64,000 bases of DNA from Lachnospiraceae bacterium (GCA_017543445.1 JAFYGB010000045.1:1-64000), one strand, 5' to 3'. Positions 15,756-24,675 are shown, counted from the first letter of the stretch. The notes: generated by a model not told the origin, from the letters alone. Numbers and translations: made by a program.

Positions 15756-17411
15756 ATGGAACAGAGGAGGCATCGCACGGGAGTATTTATACGTCCGCTG
15801 TTACCGATTATGTGTATGATTCTATGCATGATCGGCTCTTTGTATGCCTGTTCTGCGCCGAAAGTCACCTTTCCGACGGAGGACGAGATCCAAGCTTTAG
15901 TCCTTTCGTACCTTCGTGATGGTGAATTCGCGAATGTGACGAAGTTTGCCGTTTTTGAGATCCGCGACCGCGTCTCGGATACGAAGAAGAACGAAGACAC
16001 CATGCGGGTCGATCTTGCGTTTGTTGCGGATGACATTTATTATTCACGCTCATATCTTATGTGCCTCGAGCATGATGGTGCATGGAAGATCCGATCCCTA
16101 GATCCGGTCGACCAGGATAAGTGGAACGACTATCCGATGGCCGGGGTAAAACTGGACCGTTTTTTGACGGACCTGGAGGGACTCACCTATAAGGTCGGCG
16201 GGATCGGTTATACATTGAGCTCGAAGGGCGCGGTCGTATCCGATGTCGAAACGTGGGAGAACCTTTCCGAAAACCATTCAGGAATCTCCATGAAGCTCGT
16301 TTTGGACCGAAATTCTTTAGTCCATACGCTGAATTTGAAGGGAAATTATCGCTATCTGGCGGGGCAGGGCTGGATCCAGTCCGGAAAGATCGATATCGAG
16401 GCAGCGCAAAAGATCAACGCACTTATTTCCGATGAAATGATCTCCAAAGCGGTGGAGAAGATCCGTGTAGAGTATCTGGATCATGAATATAATTTCCAGA
16501 ATCTGGAACAGGTTTCCTGGTCGAAGATCGTTGATGATCAGATCGATCACGCGAATAACGTTGCGACGGTTAAGGTAATGGCACACGGTGAGACAGAGCT
16601 TTTGTACATCGATACCGAAGTGACTTTGCGTTTCAATTACAGCGATGGTTGGTATTTTTATAACATCGAGTCCTTTGGACCGGAAGTCGAAGTCGGTTAT
16701 CGAAAGAAGGAGCATGTTATTTCCGAGGATAAACTTCGGGAGACATTGATCGCGAATAAATTCCGTTATGGATATGCTCCCGATGCGACATTGACCGAGG
16801 AAAACATCGCGGACCTCGAGATCACGAATTACCACATCCTGCAAGAGGGACAGCGCCAGGAGCTGGCGTTTAAATATACGCTTGTTTTCGAACGCGCTAC
16901 CGTATCCATTGCCGGCGAGTCGGCATATACCTACGACGAGGGAACGGACTCATTCGTTTTGGCATCCCGTTCTTCGACTTCGCAGATCGAACGAATGGCA
17001 CTTCAAGGCCGTTGGTACGCGAAACTGCGTCGTTCGGCGAATGTCGACCAGTATTTGATGCTGGTTTTGGATGAGATGGACGAGGAAGGAAACCTGAACG
17101 GAGTACTTTTGTATCGTTGTGTCGAATTGGACGATGAGGCGTCTACGCCGGAAACATCGACGATCCAGGGGGCGATCCGTTTGCAGGGAAAATGCGACGT
17201 AGTAAACAGTTTGCGACTTACATTTTCCTCGATCGGATGGCTTCAGATGACGAAGTACGACACGGTCTCCAAACTCTCAGGATATTTTGATTTCGCTCAG
17301 GACCGCATCGCCTCCGATGTCAATTCCGACATCTTCTTTACATCCGTGAAACCGGAGGATCATCCGGATCTTAGCGAATTTTATAATTCGATTGTACCGT
17401 CCGGAACATGA
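15756..17411 (+). CDS. Unknown secreted lipoprotein
   Basis: 551 residues. A basic N-terminus (MEQRRHR) and hydrophobic stretch end in LYAC, giving lipidation at Cys32. The rest has no motif I recognise: alternating beta and short helical segments, many charged residues, no repeats and no transmembrane helix. The segment at about 45-115 (LVLSYLRDGEFANVTKF) followed by WKIRSLDPVDQDKWNDYP resembles NTF2-like or DUF4878-type small extracellular domains, but only loosely. GGGGAT precedes the start by several bases. It lies 43 bases after ridA and could share its transcript. Confidence 0.7.
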   Translation: MEQRRHRTGVFIRPLLPIMCMILCMIGSLYACSAPKVTFPTEDEIQALVLSYLRDGEFANVTKFAVFEIRDRVSDTKKNEDTMRVDLAFVADDIYYSRSYLMCLEHDGAWKIRSLDPVDQDKWNDYPMAGVKLDRFLTDLEGLTYKVGGIGYTLSSKGAVVSDVETWENLSENHSGISMKLVLDRNSLVHTLNLKGNYRYLAGQGWIQSGKIDIEAAQKINALISDEMISKAVEKIRVEYLDHEYNFQNLEQVSWSKIVDDQIDHANNVATVKVMAHGETELLYIDTEVTLRFNYSDGWYFYNIESFGPEVEVGYRKKEHVISEDKLRETLIANKFRYGYAPDATLTEENIADLEITNYHILQEGQRQELAFKYTLVFERATVSIAGESAYTYDEGTDSFVLASRSSTSQIERMALQGRWYAKLRRSANVDQYLMLVLDEMDEEGNLNGVLLYRCVELDDEASTPETSTIQGAIRLQGKCDVVNSLRLTFSSIGWLQMTKYDTVSKLSGYFDFAQDRIASDVNSDIFFTSVKPEDHPDLSEFYNSIVPSGT

Positions 17412-17421
17412 GACAAGTCTT

Positions 17422-17450
17422 TTGTGCCGCACGTGTAGATAGAGTATTAT
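17422..17450 (+). promoter_or_regulatory. Candidate promoter of the sulfhydrylase gene
   Basis: TTGTGC, 17 nt, TATTAT. Transcription would start near 17457, leaving a leader of only about 40 bases that contains a 6-bp hairpin (CCGGGA/TCCCGG at 17467-17483). Confidence 0.5.
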
Positions 17451-17497
17451 CAACGAAAGGAAATGCCCGGGATCCGGTCCCGGACCGATAATTGAAA

Positions 17498-18790
17498 ATG
17501 AACAAAAACGCGAAAATTGAAACTATTTGTGTACAAGGCGGTTATGAGCCCGGAAATGGAGATCCCCGTATCCTTCCCATCATCCAGAGTACGACATTTA
17601 AGTATTCATCCAGCGATGATATGGGAAAACTCTTTGATCTGGAAGCTTCCGGCTATTTCTATTCCAGACTGCAGAACCCGACTTGCGATAACGTTGCGAA
17701 GAAGATCTGTGAGTTGGAAGGCGGCGTAGCAGCGATGCTGACCGGTTCCGGCCAGTCCGCGAATTTCTACGCAATGTTCAACATTGCCGGCGCAGGTGAT
17801 CATATCGTTAGCTCCGCGCCGATCTATGGCGGTACATCCAACCTCTTCACAGTTACCATGAAGAAGATGGGCATCGAAGTTACGTTGGTTGATCCTGACG
17901 CTTCGGAAGAAGAGATCGCGAAGGCATTCCGTCCGAACACGAAGGCTCTGTTCGGTGAGACCATTTCGAATCCTTCCTGTATCGTTCTGGATATTGAGAA
18001 GTTTGCGCGTATCGCACATTCCCATGGCGTTCCGCTCATCATCGATAATACATTTGCCACACCGATCAACTGCCGCCCGTTTGAATTTGGCGCAGATATC
18101 GTTGTGCATTCCACCACGAAGTACATGGACGGCCATGCGATGGCTGTCGGCGGCTGCATCGTGGATTCCGGTAATTTCGACTGGAACGCGCATGCGGATA
18201 AGTTCCCGGGTCTCACGACTCCGGATGAGTCTTACCATGGCATCATCTACACCGAGCGTTTCGGTAAGCTTGGCTACATCACGAAGGCCACCGCACAGCT
18301 CATGCGTGACCTTGGTTCCATCCAGTCGCCGCAGTCTGCATTCCTGTTGAATGTCGGTCTGGAGACATTGGCTCTCCGTATGGAGCGCCACTGCTACAAC
18401 GCGCAGAAGGTTGCGGAGTTCCTCGAGGCGAATGAACACGTAGCCTGGGTCAGCTATCCCGGCCTTGCATCCAGCAAATATAACGATCTCGCTAAGAAGT
18501 ACTGCCCGAAGGGAACCTGCGGCGTGCTTGCATTCGGCCTGAAGGGTGGAAGAGATACCGCGGTGAAGTTCATGGACTCCCTGAAGATGATCGCCATCGT
18601 TACACACGTTGCGGATGTTCGTTCTTGTGTACTGCATCCCGCAAGCCACACACATCGTCAGCTCTCCGAGCAGCAGCTGATCGAAGCCGGTGTACAGCCG
18701 GATCTGATCCGCTTCTCTGTAGGTATCGAACACATCGATGACATCCTCGCTGACGTACAGCAGGCACTGGACGCAGCTTACAAAGATTGA
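17498..18790 (+). CDS. O-acetylhomoserine sulfhydrylase / Cys-Met metabolism PLP enzyme
   Basis: 430 residues, in the range of MetY-type enzymes (about 425) rather than the shorter cystathionine lyases (about 380). ETICVQGGYEP, the YSRLQNPT motif, ALFGETISNPSC and DNTFATP are family signatures. HSTTKYMDGH carries the PLP lysine (Lys208). MetY makes homocysteine directly from O-acetylhomoserine and sulfide; methionine gamma-lyase activity in the same fold cannot be excluded. The start codon has no good ribosome-binding site: the nearest AAAGG lies about 37 bases upstream, beyond a GC hairpin. Homocysteine from this enzyme would feed MetH encoded at 36.9-39.4 kb. Confidence 0.85.
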   Translation: MNKNAKIETICVQGGYEPGNGDPRILPIIQSTTFKYSSSDDMGKLFDLEASGYFYSRLQNPTCDNVAKKICELEGGVAAMLTGSGQSANFYAMFNIAGAGDHIVSSAPIYGGTSNLFTVTMKKMGIEVTLVDPDASEEEIAKAFRPNTKALFGETISNPSCIVLDIEKFARIAHSHGVPLIIDNTFATPINCRPFEFGADIVVHSTTKYMDGHAMAVGGCIVDSGNFDWNAHADKFPGLTTPDESYHGIIYTERFGKLGYITKATAQLMRDLGSIQSPQSAFLLNVGLETLALRMERHCYNAQKVAEFLEANEHVAWVSYPGLASSKYNDLAKKYCPKGTCGVLAFGLKGGRDTAVKFMDSLKMIAIVTHVADVRSCVLHPASHTHRQLSEQQLIEAGVQPDLIRFSVGIEHIDDILADVQQALDAAYKD

Positions 18791-18808
18791 TAAAGTTTGT
18801 TGATCCGA

Positions 18809-18833
18809 CCCCGGCCACGCGCCGGGGTTTTTT
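18809..18833 (+). terminator. Terminator of the sulfhydrylase gene
   Basis: CCCCGGC / GCCGGGG stem, CACGC loop, then six T residues: a textbook intrinsic terminator. Confidence 0.92.
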
Positions 18834-18863
18834 GTGTGGCTACGCCGCTGCATGCGATCCGTT

Positions 18864-19037
18864 CCGGTCAGGTCATTTCGCGGTGAAAACCCAACTGTCT
18901 CGTGCGGGCTGTCCCCTAGGGTATCGCTTCGATTTCGGCCGTTTTCATCAAGAAAACGGCCGAAATCGAAGCGGGCCCCCTCAGATCCAATCTCGGTTCC
19001 CACGGCATTGTTTTTCCCCGCGAAGCGACCTGACCGG
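18864..19037. repeat. Two-tier palindromic element
   Basis: The 387-base gap between 18791 and 19177 has no credible gene. Its core is a nested palindrome. The outer arms (18864-18889 and 19012-19037) are 26 bases with three mismatches. The inner arms (18925-18946 and 18952-18973) form a perfect 22-bp stem with a 5-nt loop. The spacer segments between outer and inner arms do not match each other. There is no T tract after the inner stem, so it is not a simple terminator. It could be a miniature mobile element, a REP/BIME-like repeat or a structured RNA; only one copy is seen in this window. Confidence 0.7.
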
Positions 19038-19084
19038 GAGCGGGCGAATGCCAAGCAGACCAGTCAGCGGAGGGTCACAAAAAA

Positions 19085-19115
19085 TGTGTCAAAGAGAACC
19101 GTCCCGATTGACACA
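19085..19115. repeat. REP-like inverted repeat
   Basis: TGTGTCAA and TTGACACA flank a 15-base centre containing AGAGAACCGTCCC. From memory, this GTGTCAA...AACCGTCCC...TTGACAC pattern recurs in Clostridia and Bacilli genomes as a dispersed extragenic repeat associated with REP-type Y1 transposases; I cannot verify copy number here. It lies just upstream of the helicase promoter. Confidence 0.55.
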
Positions 19116-19116
19116 C

Positions 19117-19146
19117 TTGCAAATAGAGGGGGCGATGTGATAAAAT
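19117..19146 (+). promoter_or_regulatory. Candidate promoter of the giant helicase
   Basis: TTGCAA, 18 nt, TAAAAT, beginning two bases after the REP-like repeat, whose 3' arm supplies a second possible -35 (TTGACA) but with a spacer that is too long. Confidence 0.5.
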
Positions 19147-19177
19147 ACAGGTAGTTTGTAAGGAGGTGTGATAGCCT

Positions 19178-22100
19178 ATGGATTCTCGTCTTAAAATCTG
19201 GGAGCGCAATCTTTTGGACTTGTCCTTGAGGAATGTTTTTTTGAATTTCCGGGGCAATAAGGGCGCTGTACAGATCTTTACTACAGGCGATTTAAGTGAT
19301 CTGGAAAATGCACTCAGTTCCGGTACAGAGTACCGGTTGCAGCCGGCACCGGAGAAGTCATTGGCCGGGCTGCAGGCAGAGGCCGGATTTTATTATCATA
19401 CAGAGCAGTCGCAGGAGACAGAGACTGTGCAGAAGGCTTTTTCTTCGAACCGGCTGTATACCTGCTGTACGGAAGATGCGCAGAAGAAAATGCTTCTCGC
19501 ACTGTATCGTGAGTCGAAAAACAGCATGGAGGAAAATGGCGCGAATACCTTGTATCTGGCGCTTGGTTTCCTGCGCTGGTATGAAGATGAGAAGACGGAT
19601 AAGGAGCGCCTGGCGCCGTTAGTTCTGTTCCCGATCGATATCACGCGTAAGATCCATGAACAGTTGTATTCGATCAAGCTGCGCGATGAAGATCCGCAGA
19701 TGAACGTTACACTTCTGGAGATGTTGCGGCAGAATTACGGGATGAAGGTCGACGGCCTCGAGGAACTTCCGTACGATGAGCAGGGCGTGGATATCGCGAA
19801 GGTGTTCGCGGATATTCAGGCGTTGGTCGAGGGGATGCCGCGCTTTGAGATCGTGCCAATGGCTTTCCTGGGTATCTTCTCGTTCGGCCGTTTCATCATG
19901 TGGAACGACCTGAAGAATCGCAAAGAAGATCTGATGAAAAACAAAACAGTCGAAAGCCTTGCAAAGGGCTATCTGACTTATGCGCCGGAGGACCTGTTCC
20001 CGAAGCCGGAAGAACTGGATAGTGCAGCGGTCAATGAAAACCTGGCCGTTCCGCTTTCCGCGGATGCTTCCCAGCTGACGGCGGTCGTTGCGGCCGCGCG
20101 GGGCAGCAGTTTCGTCTTACACGGACCGCCCGGAACCGGTAAATCCCAAACCATTACGAATATTATCGCCAACGCGCTCTATCAGGGAAAAAGCGTGTTG
20201 TTTGTCGCGGATAAAATGTCCGCATTGTCCGTCGTACAGAAACGACTGACGAAAATCGGCCTAGGTCCGTTCTGTTTGGAACTGCATTCGAATAAGGCGC
20301 GAAAGCGTGATGTGCTCGAGCAGTTGCAGCGGACGCTGGAACTCGGACGGATCGCACCGGCCGGCGGCTACGACGCGAAGGTCCTGCTCCTGCAGCAGGA
20401 AAAAGACGAGCTCAATGAAGTCATGAATGAACTTCATAAGACGCGTCCCTGTGGTTACTCGTTGTATGATCTGATCGGCTTGTATGAGAGTTATTCGAAC
20501 GGGCAGGAGTATGACCTGAATATTCCGGATTCGCTGATCGAGCAGACCACGCCGGAGCGTTTCGTTCAGTATAACGAAGTGCTCAACCGCTGCGTGCGTG
20601 CGGCGGTAGAATGCGGAGATCTGGTGCGTAATCCGTTCCGTCTGTTTTCCTCGCGTGAATACAACGCGATGATCCGAGATGATATCTCGACCGCGCTGAA
20701 GAACTTCCTGAATGTGGTCACGCCTGTGGGCGAATACTATCGCTACTATGCACAAAAACTGAACTTCCAAAATGCAGGACAGTACACGACGGTTCCGGTT
20801 ATGGCGCAGCTTTTGACATTGACCCTGACCAGTCCGTACATGTCCGGCGAAGTCCTGTGCGGATCTCCTGTGGACAATGCGGACGCTATCGTCCGTGATC
20901 TGATCGAGAAGGGCCATGAACTCACCGCACAGCGCGAGCAGCTGCTCGTGAAATATCAGCCGGAGATGCTCACCTACGATTACAAGGGAGCCCTCGAGCG
21001 GCTCGATAAGGCCGAACGTTCGTTCTTCTTGGTACGTAAAGGTAAGGTCCGGGATGTGATCCGCGAGATCAATGCCATGGTACGCCCTGAGAGCGACGCG
21101 AAACTGACGAAAGAGACCGTTCCCGAACTGTTCGCGAACCTGAAGAAATACCACGATATCGAAGAATACATCCGGATGGCGAACCCGAATGCAGTCGCTA
21201 TGCTTGGTGCGGACTGGAAGGGCTGCGACACCGATTTTGACACCCTGTCCGCTAAGTTCGATGCCTCTGTGTCGATCCGTAACTGCATTTCCAAACTGGT
21301 GTTTTCTTCGCAGGAGCGCACCGAGATCGGCATGCGTGTCGGCGAGATCTTAAAAGATCGCGATAACTGGAACCGTGAAGAGGGGAACGATATCCAAAAC
21401 TTCGCGGCGATGCAAAAAGAGCTGTCCGCATGTGAAGATACCTTGCGCTCGACGTATGGAATCCGCATGGAAGCCTTCTGGAATGAACCGGACTGGTTCA
21501 CGACAGCCGGCAACCAGTGCCTGCACTGGCGTAACCATATCTCCGAACTTCGTGACTGGGTGAACTTCCTGAATATGCAGGACGAAGCCATCGCCATGGG
21601 CCTCGGAGATGAAGTTTCGGCCCTCTTAGACGGAGCGGTTACTGTGCAGGAACTTCCGCGAGCGTTCTACCAGCGCCTGACCTATCGTATCATCATGCAG
21701 ATCATTGGCAATACGCCAGTCCTGTCACGTTTCCATAAAACTCAGTTTGAATCGCTTATTGAGAGTTTTAAGAAGACGGAAGATGAACTTAACTCTCTGC
21801 TGATGCAGGAGATGGCGGCTCGTCTGTCTGCAAATCTTCCGAATGCCGGTGGCGATGTCGCGGCATCCTCCGAAGTAGCGACGCTGAAGAAAGCAATCAA
21901 GAGCGGCGGAAAGCGCCTGTCGATCCGTAAACTGTTTGAGATGATCCCGGGCCTTCTGCATAAGATGTGTCCTTGTATGCTTATGAGCCCGATCTCCGTG
22001 GCTCAGTTTATCGACCCTGCGTATCCGATGTTCGATCTGGTCGTATTCGATGAAGCATCCCAGCTTCCGACTTGTGAAGCGGTCGGTGCTATTGCGCGTG

Positions 22101-23911
22101 GCCGTGAATGCGTTGTCGTGGGTGACCCGAAGCAGCTGCCGCCTACGAGTTTCTTTAAGACGCAGCTGAACGAAGAAGAGTTCGAGGAAGTTACGCTGGA
22201 GAGCCTGCTGGATGACTGTCTGGCATTGTCCATGCCGGAATGTCACTTGTTGTGGCACTACCGTTCGAAGCATGAAAGCCTCATCGCATTCAGCAACCGG
22301 ACCTATTATGACGACAAATTATATACCTTCCCGACGCCGGGTAATCAGGTATCGAGGGTGAGCCTGGTCCAGGTAGAAGGCACTTACGAGCGCGGTGGTT
22401 CCAAAAAGAACATAGCCGAGGCAAATGCTTTGGTCGATGAGATCGTACGCCGCGTCTATGACGATCAACTGGTGAAGGAGAGCATCGGCGTCGTTACATT
22501 TTCCCTCGTTCAACAAAACTGCGTTCAGGACGTTTTGGAAGACCGTATCGTGAAAGATGCGAAACTGGAAGAACGCCTGGCGATGCTGCCGGAGCCGATC
22601 TTTATCAAGAACCTGGAAAATGTTCAGGGTGATGAACGCGACGTGATCCTGTTCTCCGTCGGCTATGGCCCGGACGAGGAGGGTAAGGTATCGATGAATT
22701 TCGGCCCGCTCAATGCGGATGGCGGCTGGCGTCGTCTGAACGTTGCGATCACACGTTCCCGTACCGAGATGATCATCTTCTCCGTATTGACGCCGGAGCA
22801 GATCGACCTGAGCCGCACGAAGGCAGAGGGCGTGATCGGCCTGAAGGGCTTCCTGGAATTTGCACGAAGCAAAAAGACCACCGGCCACTACGACATTTAC
22901 CAGAGAGAAGTACGCCGCAGCCAGACCGAGCAGTGGATCGCTTCCTTCCTCACGAAGGCCGGCTACAAAGTACACTGCGGCATCGGTGCCTCAAATTATA
23001 AAATGGACATCGCAGTCTGTGATCCCGATAATAAAGAGCAGTATATGCTCGGCATCATGTGCGACGGCGCGATGTATAAGGCCGGACAGACGGCGCACGA
23101 CCGCAATCTGGCACAGCCTGCCATGCTGGAAAGCCTCGGCTGGAAACTGTACCGCGCGTGGGTGCTGGAATGGCTGGATGATCCGGAGAAACAGAAGAAT
23201 GAACTGTTCGCGTTTCTGGAAGGCATGCGGATGCCGGAGGAGACCGTTGTAAACGAACCTGTGGAAACGGAGACGCAGAAGAACCTGACGCCGGAAGAGA
23301 TGCTGGCGCAGATGCCGCGTCTCGAAGCGGAAGAAGATCCGTATAAGATCCCGTACCGCGTGGTCAGCTTCGCGACCTCCTATGAGAGCGAAGACTTTTA
23401 TAAGCCGCAGGCACTTCCACTCATCGTTCGGTTGATGGATAAAACATTGACCGCAGAATCCCCGATCGGAAAATCGCTCCTGTATAAGAGGATCTGCACC
23501 TGCTTCCATATTTCGAAGATGGGAAGCAAGGTCTACGATATCTTGGAAAATGCGTGTGGGCGCGTGAAGGTGGATCTGTTTACGGAAGAGGCGGGCGAGA
23601 CCTTCCTGTGGAAGACGCAGCCGTCCGGAAACTGGATGCTCTATCGTTATCCGTCCGGCATGAACGATCGACGCGACATCGAGGAGATCCCGCTTATGGA
23701 GATCTCGAATGCGATCTACGGCTTACTCCGTGCCCAGTACAATATGACATTGGCCGACCTGAAAAAGGCCGTCGCCAAGTACTTCGGATATATCCGGATG
23801 AGTGAGAGCGTAGAGAGCCGGCTCTCGGATGCGATCCTGCTTACGAGCGAACGTGGGCTCCTGATTCGCGATTCGGATCAGATCCATGTGACCGCGGTCG
23901 TAAAAAACTGA
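19178..23911 (+). CDS. DUF4011 - SF1 helicase - MTES_1575-type nuclease - DUF3320 protein
   Basis: 1577 residues. An N-terminal DUF4011 segment (WERNLLDLSLRNVFLNFRG) is followed by a superfamily 1 helicase core split by a long insert. Walker A is GPPGTGKS (316-323), Walker B is VVFDEASQ (953-962, DEAS), then GDPKQLPP, and the C-terminal motifs NVQGDERDVI and NVAITRSR. Residues about 1245-1350 match the REase_MTES_1575 PD-(D/E)xK-type domain (YKMDIAV, CDGAMY, LGWKLYRAW). The last 200 residues are DUF3320. In homologues I recall, the nuclease motif reads GIECDG; here it is GIMCDG (Met1294), so the nuclease may be inactive. Related helicase-nucleases occur in anti-phage systems, but this one stands alone. 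AGGAGG lies 11 bases before the ATG. Confidence 0.88.
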   Translation: MDSRLKIWERNLLDLSLRNVFLNFRGNKGAVQIFTTGDLSDLENALSSGTEYRLQPAPEKSLAGLQAEAGFYYHTEQSQETETVQKAFSSNRLYTCCTEDAQKKMLLALYRESKNSMEENGANTLYLALGFLRWYEDEKTDKERLAPLVLFPIDITRKIHEQLYSIKLRDEDPQMNVTLLEMLRQNYGMKVDGLEELPYDEQGVDIAKVFADIQALVEGMPRFEIVPMAFLGIFSFGRFIMWNDLKNRKEDLMKNKTVESLAKGYLTYAPEDLFPKPEELDSAAVNENLAVPLSADASQLTAVVAAARGSSFVLHGPPGTGKSQTITNIIANALYQGKSVLFVADKMSALSVVQKRLTKIGLGPFCLELHSNKARKRDVLEQLQRTLELGRIAPAGGYDAKVLLLQQEKDELNEVMNELHKTRPCGYSLYDLIGLYESYSNGQEYDLNIPDSLIEQTTPERFVQYNEVLNRCVRAAVECGDLVRNPFRLFSSREYNAMIRDDISTALKNFLNVVTPVGEYYRYYAQKLNFQNAGQYTTVPVMAQLLTLTLTSPYMSGEVLCGSPVDNADAIVRDLIEKGHELTAQREQLLVKYQPEMLTYDYKGALERLDKAERSFFLVRKGKVRDVIREINAMVRPESDAKLTKETVPELFANLKKYHDIEEYIRMANPNAVAMLGADWKGCDTDFDTLSAKFDASVSIRNCISKLVFSSQERTEIGMRVGEILKDRDNWNREEGNDIQNFAAMQKELSACEDTLRSTYGIRMEAFWNEPDWFTTAGNQCLHWRNHISELRDWVNFLNMQDEAIAMGLGDEVSALLDGAVTVQELPRAFYQRLTYRIIMQIIGNTPVLSRFHKTQFESLIESFKKTEDELNSLLMQEMAARLSANLPNAGGDVAASSEVATLKKAIKSGGKRLSIRKLFEMIPGLLHKMCPCMLMSPISVAQFIDPAYPMFDLVVFDEASQLPTCEAVGAIARGRECVVVGDPKQLPPTSFFKTQLNEEEFEEVTLESLLDDCLALSMPECHLLWHYRSKHESLIAFSNRTYYDDKLYTFPTPGNQVSRVSLVQVEGTYERGGSKKNIAEANALVDEIVRRVYDDQLVKESIGVVTFSLVQQNCVQDVLEDRIVKDAKLEERLAMLPEPIFIKNLENVQGDERDVILFSVGYGPDEEGKVSMNFGPLNADGGWRRLNVAITRSRTEMIIFSVLTPEQIDLSRTKAEGVIGLKGFLEFARSKKTTGHYDIYQREVRRSQTEQWIASFLTKAGYKVHCGIGASNYKMDIAVCDPDNKEQYMLGIMCDGAMYKAGQTAHDRNLAQPAMLESLGWKLYRAWVLEWLDDPEKQKNELFAFLEGMRMPEETVVNEPVETETQKNLTPEEMLAQMPRLEAEEDPYKIPYRVVSFATSYESEDFYKPQALPLIVRLMDKTLTAESPIGKSLLYKRICTCFHISKMGSKVYDILENACGRVKVDLFTEEAGETFLWKTQPSGNWMLYRYPSGMNDRRDIEEIPLMEISNAIYGLLRAQYNMTLADLKKAVAKYFGYIRMSESVESRLSDAILLTSERGLLIRDSDQIHVTAVVKN

Positions 23912-23928
23912 CAAAATAATGTAGAAAA

Positions 23929-23967
23929 TCAAGGAAATTCCGCGTTATTTTCGCGAAATTTCCTTGA
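23929..23967 (+). terminator. Terminator of the helicase gene
   Basis: 16-bp stem (TCAAGGAAATT..CGCG with CGCG..AATTTCCTTGA, one mismatch), 7-nt loop, followed by CATCTTTTT. The end of the 3' arm doubles as the -35 box of the next promoter. Confidence 0.8.
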
Positions 23968-23992
23968 CATCTTTTTAGGATTTCATTATAAT
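23964..23992 (+). promoter_or_regulatory. Consensus promoter of the DUF4867 operon
   Basis: Perfect TTGACA, 17 nt, perfect TATAAT. The first four bases of the -35 box are the last bases of the upstream terminator stem. Confidence 0.88.
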
Positions 23993-24048
23993 TGAAACAG
24001 ACTATTAAGAGGGCGATTTGCGTGCTGAATCGTCGATGGAGGGAAAAT

Positions 24049-24675
24049 ATGATCAAAACTGTTTATGATCCGTCATTCAGAAAATACGGAAAAGTCGTAG
24101 AGGGCTATGATATCAAGGCGCTCTCAGAGGAGATGATGAAGCTTCCCTGCCCGGACGGCGTTGTATACGTTCCCGGCGTAGAGGCTTTGGAGGCAACTCC
24201 TTTTGCAAAGAAGATGCAGGATATGTTTTACGGTGGTCTGCCGATCCAGGTAGGTTACTGCAATGGTCACAACAAGATGCTGAACGCTCTTGAGTATCAC
24301 CGTTCTTCCGAGATCAATGTTGCCGTTGGCGCTGATATGATCCTTATGCTGGGTCTTGAGGCTGATGTTGCCGAGGATTTCACTTACGATACTTCGAAGG
24401 TCGAGGCTTTCCTGGTTCCCGAAGGAACCGTAGTTGAAGTTTTCGCTACGACGCTTCACTATGCTCCTTGTGATGTAGATGGTAAGGGCTTCCGTGGTAC
24501 CGTTGTTCTGCCGAAGGACACAAACACCGATCTCGTTGTTATCCCTGAGAAGAAGGGTGAGGATGCACTCCTGTTTGCTAAGAATAAATGGTTGATCGGC
24601 CATGCCGAAGGCGGCCTGGATGAAGGCGCATTCATCGGCCTTAAGGGTAAGAACCTTTCACTGGATGATTTTTGA
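24049..24675 (+). CDS. DUF4867 family protein
   Basis: 208 residues, soluble. I recognise it as a DUF4867 protein; the function of the family is not established. Conserved-looking segments are YNGGLPIQVGYCNGHNKMLN-like (residues about 60-80), LEYHRSSEINVAVGADMILMLG and VPEGTVVEVFATTLHYAPC. The HNKMLNALEYHRSSE and later LHYAPC residues resemble the metal-binding pattern of cupin-type sugar lyases or isomerases, an inference only. ATG 24049 has GGAGGG five bases upstream; upstream in-frame codons have none. Codon choice is biased like pnp and rpsO, and the promoter is perfect consensus, so it is probably highly expressed. Two tiny membrane proteins and a flavin reductase follow closely. Confidence 0.8.
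   Translation: MIKTVYDPSFRKYGKVVEGYDIKALSEEMMKLPCPDGVVYVPGVEALEATPFAKKMQDMFYGGLPIQVGYCNGHNKMLNALEYHRSSEINVAVGADMILMLGLEADVAEDFTYDTSKVEAFLVPEGTVVEVFATTLHYAPCDVDGKGFRGTVVLPKDTNTDLVVIPEKKGEDALLFAKNKWLIGHAEGGLDEGAFIGLKGKNLSLDDF

Noticed and set aside
17606-19054. Open frame of 482 codons on the minus strand across the sulfhydrylase gene and the palindrome
   Set aside because: It reads through a clear terminator and the antisense of a conserved enzyme; no family features.
18787-19154. Short overlapping plus-strand frames of 106-117 codons in the palindromic gap
   Set aside because: They translate the palindrome arms and REP-like repeat, have no ribosome-binding site and no protein-like composition.
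19178-23911. Complete anti-phage defence system
   Set aside because: Only the single helicase-nuclease gene is present; neighbours are metabolic and no partner defence genes are visible.
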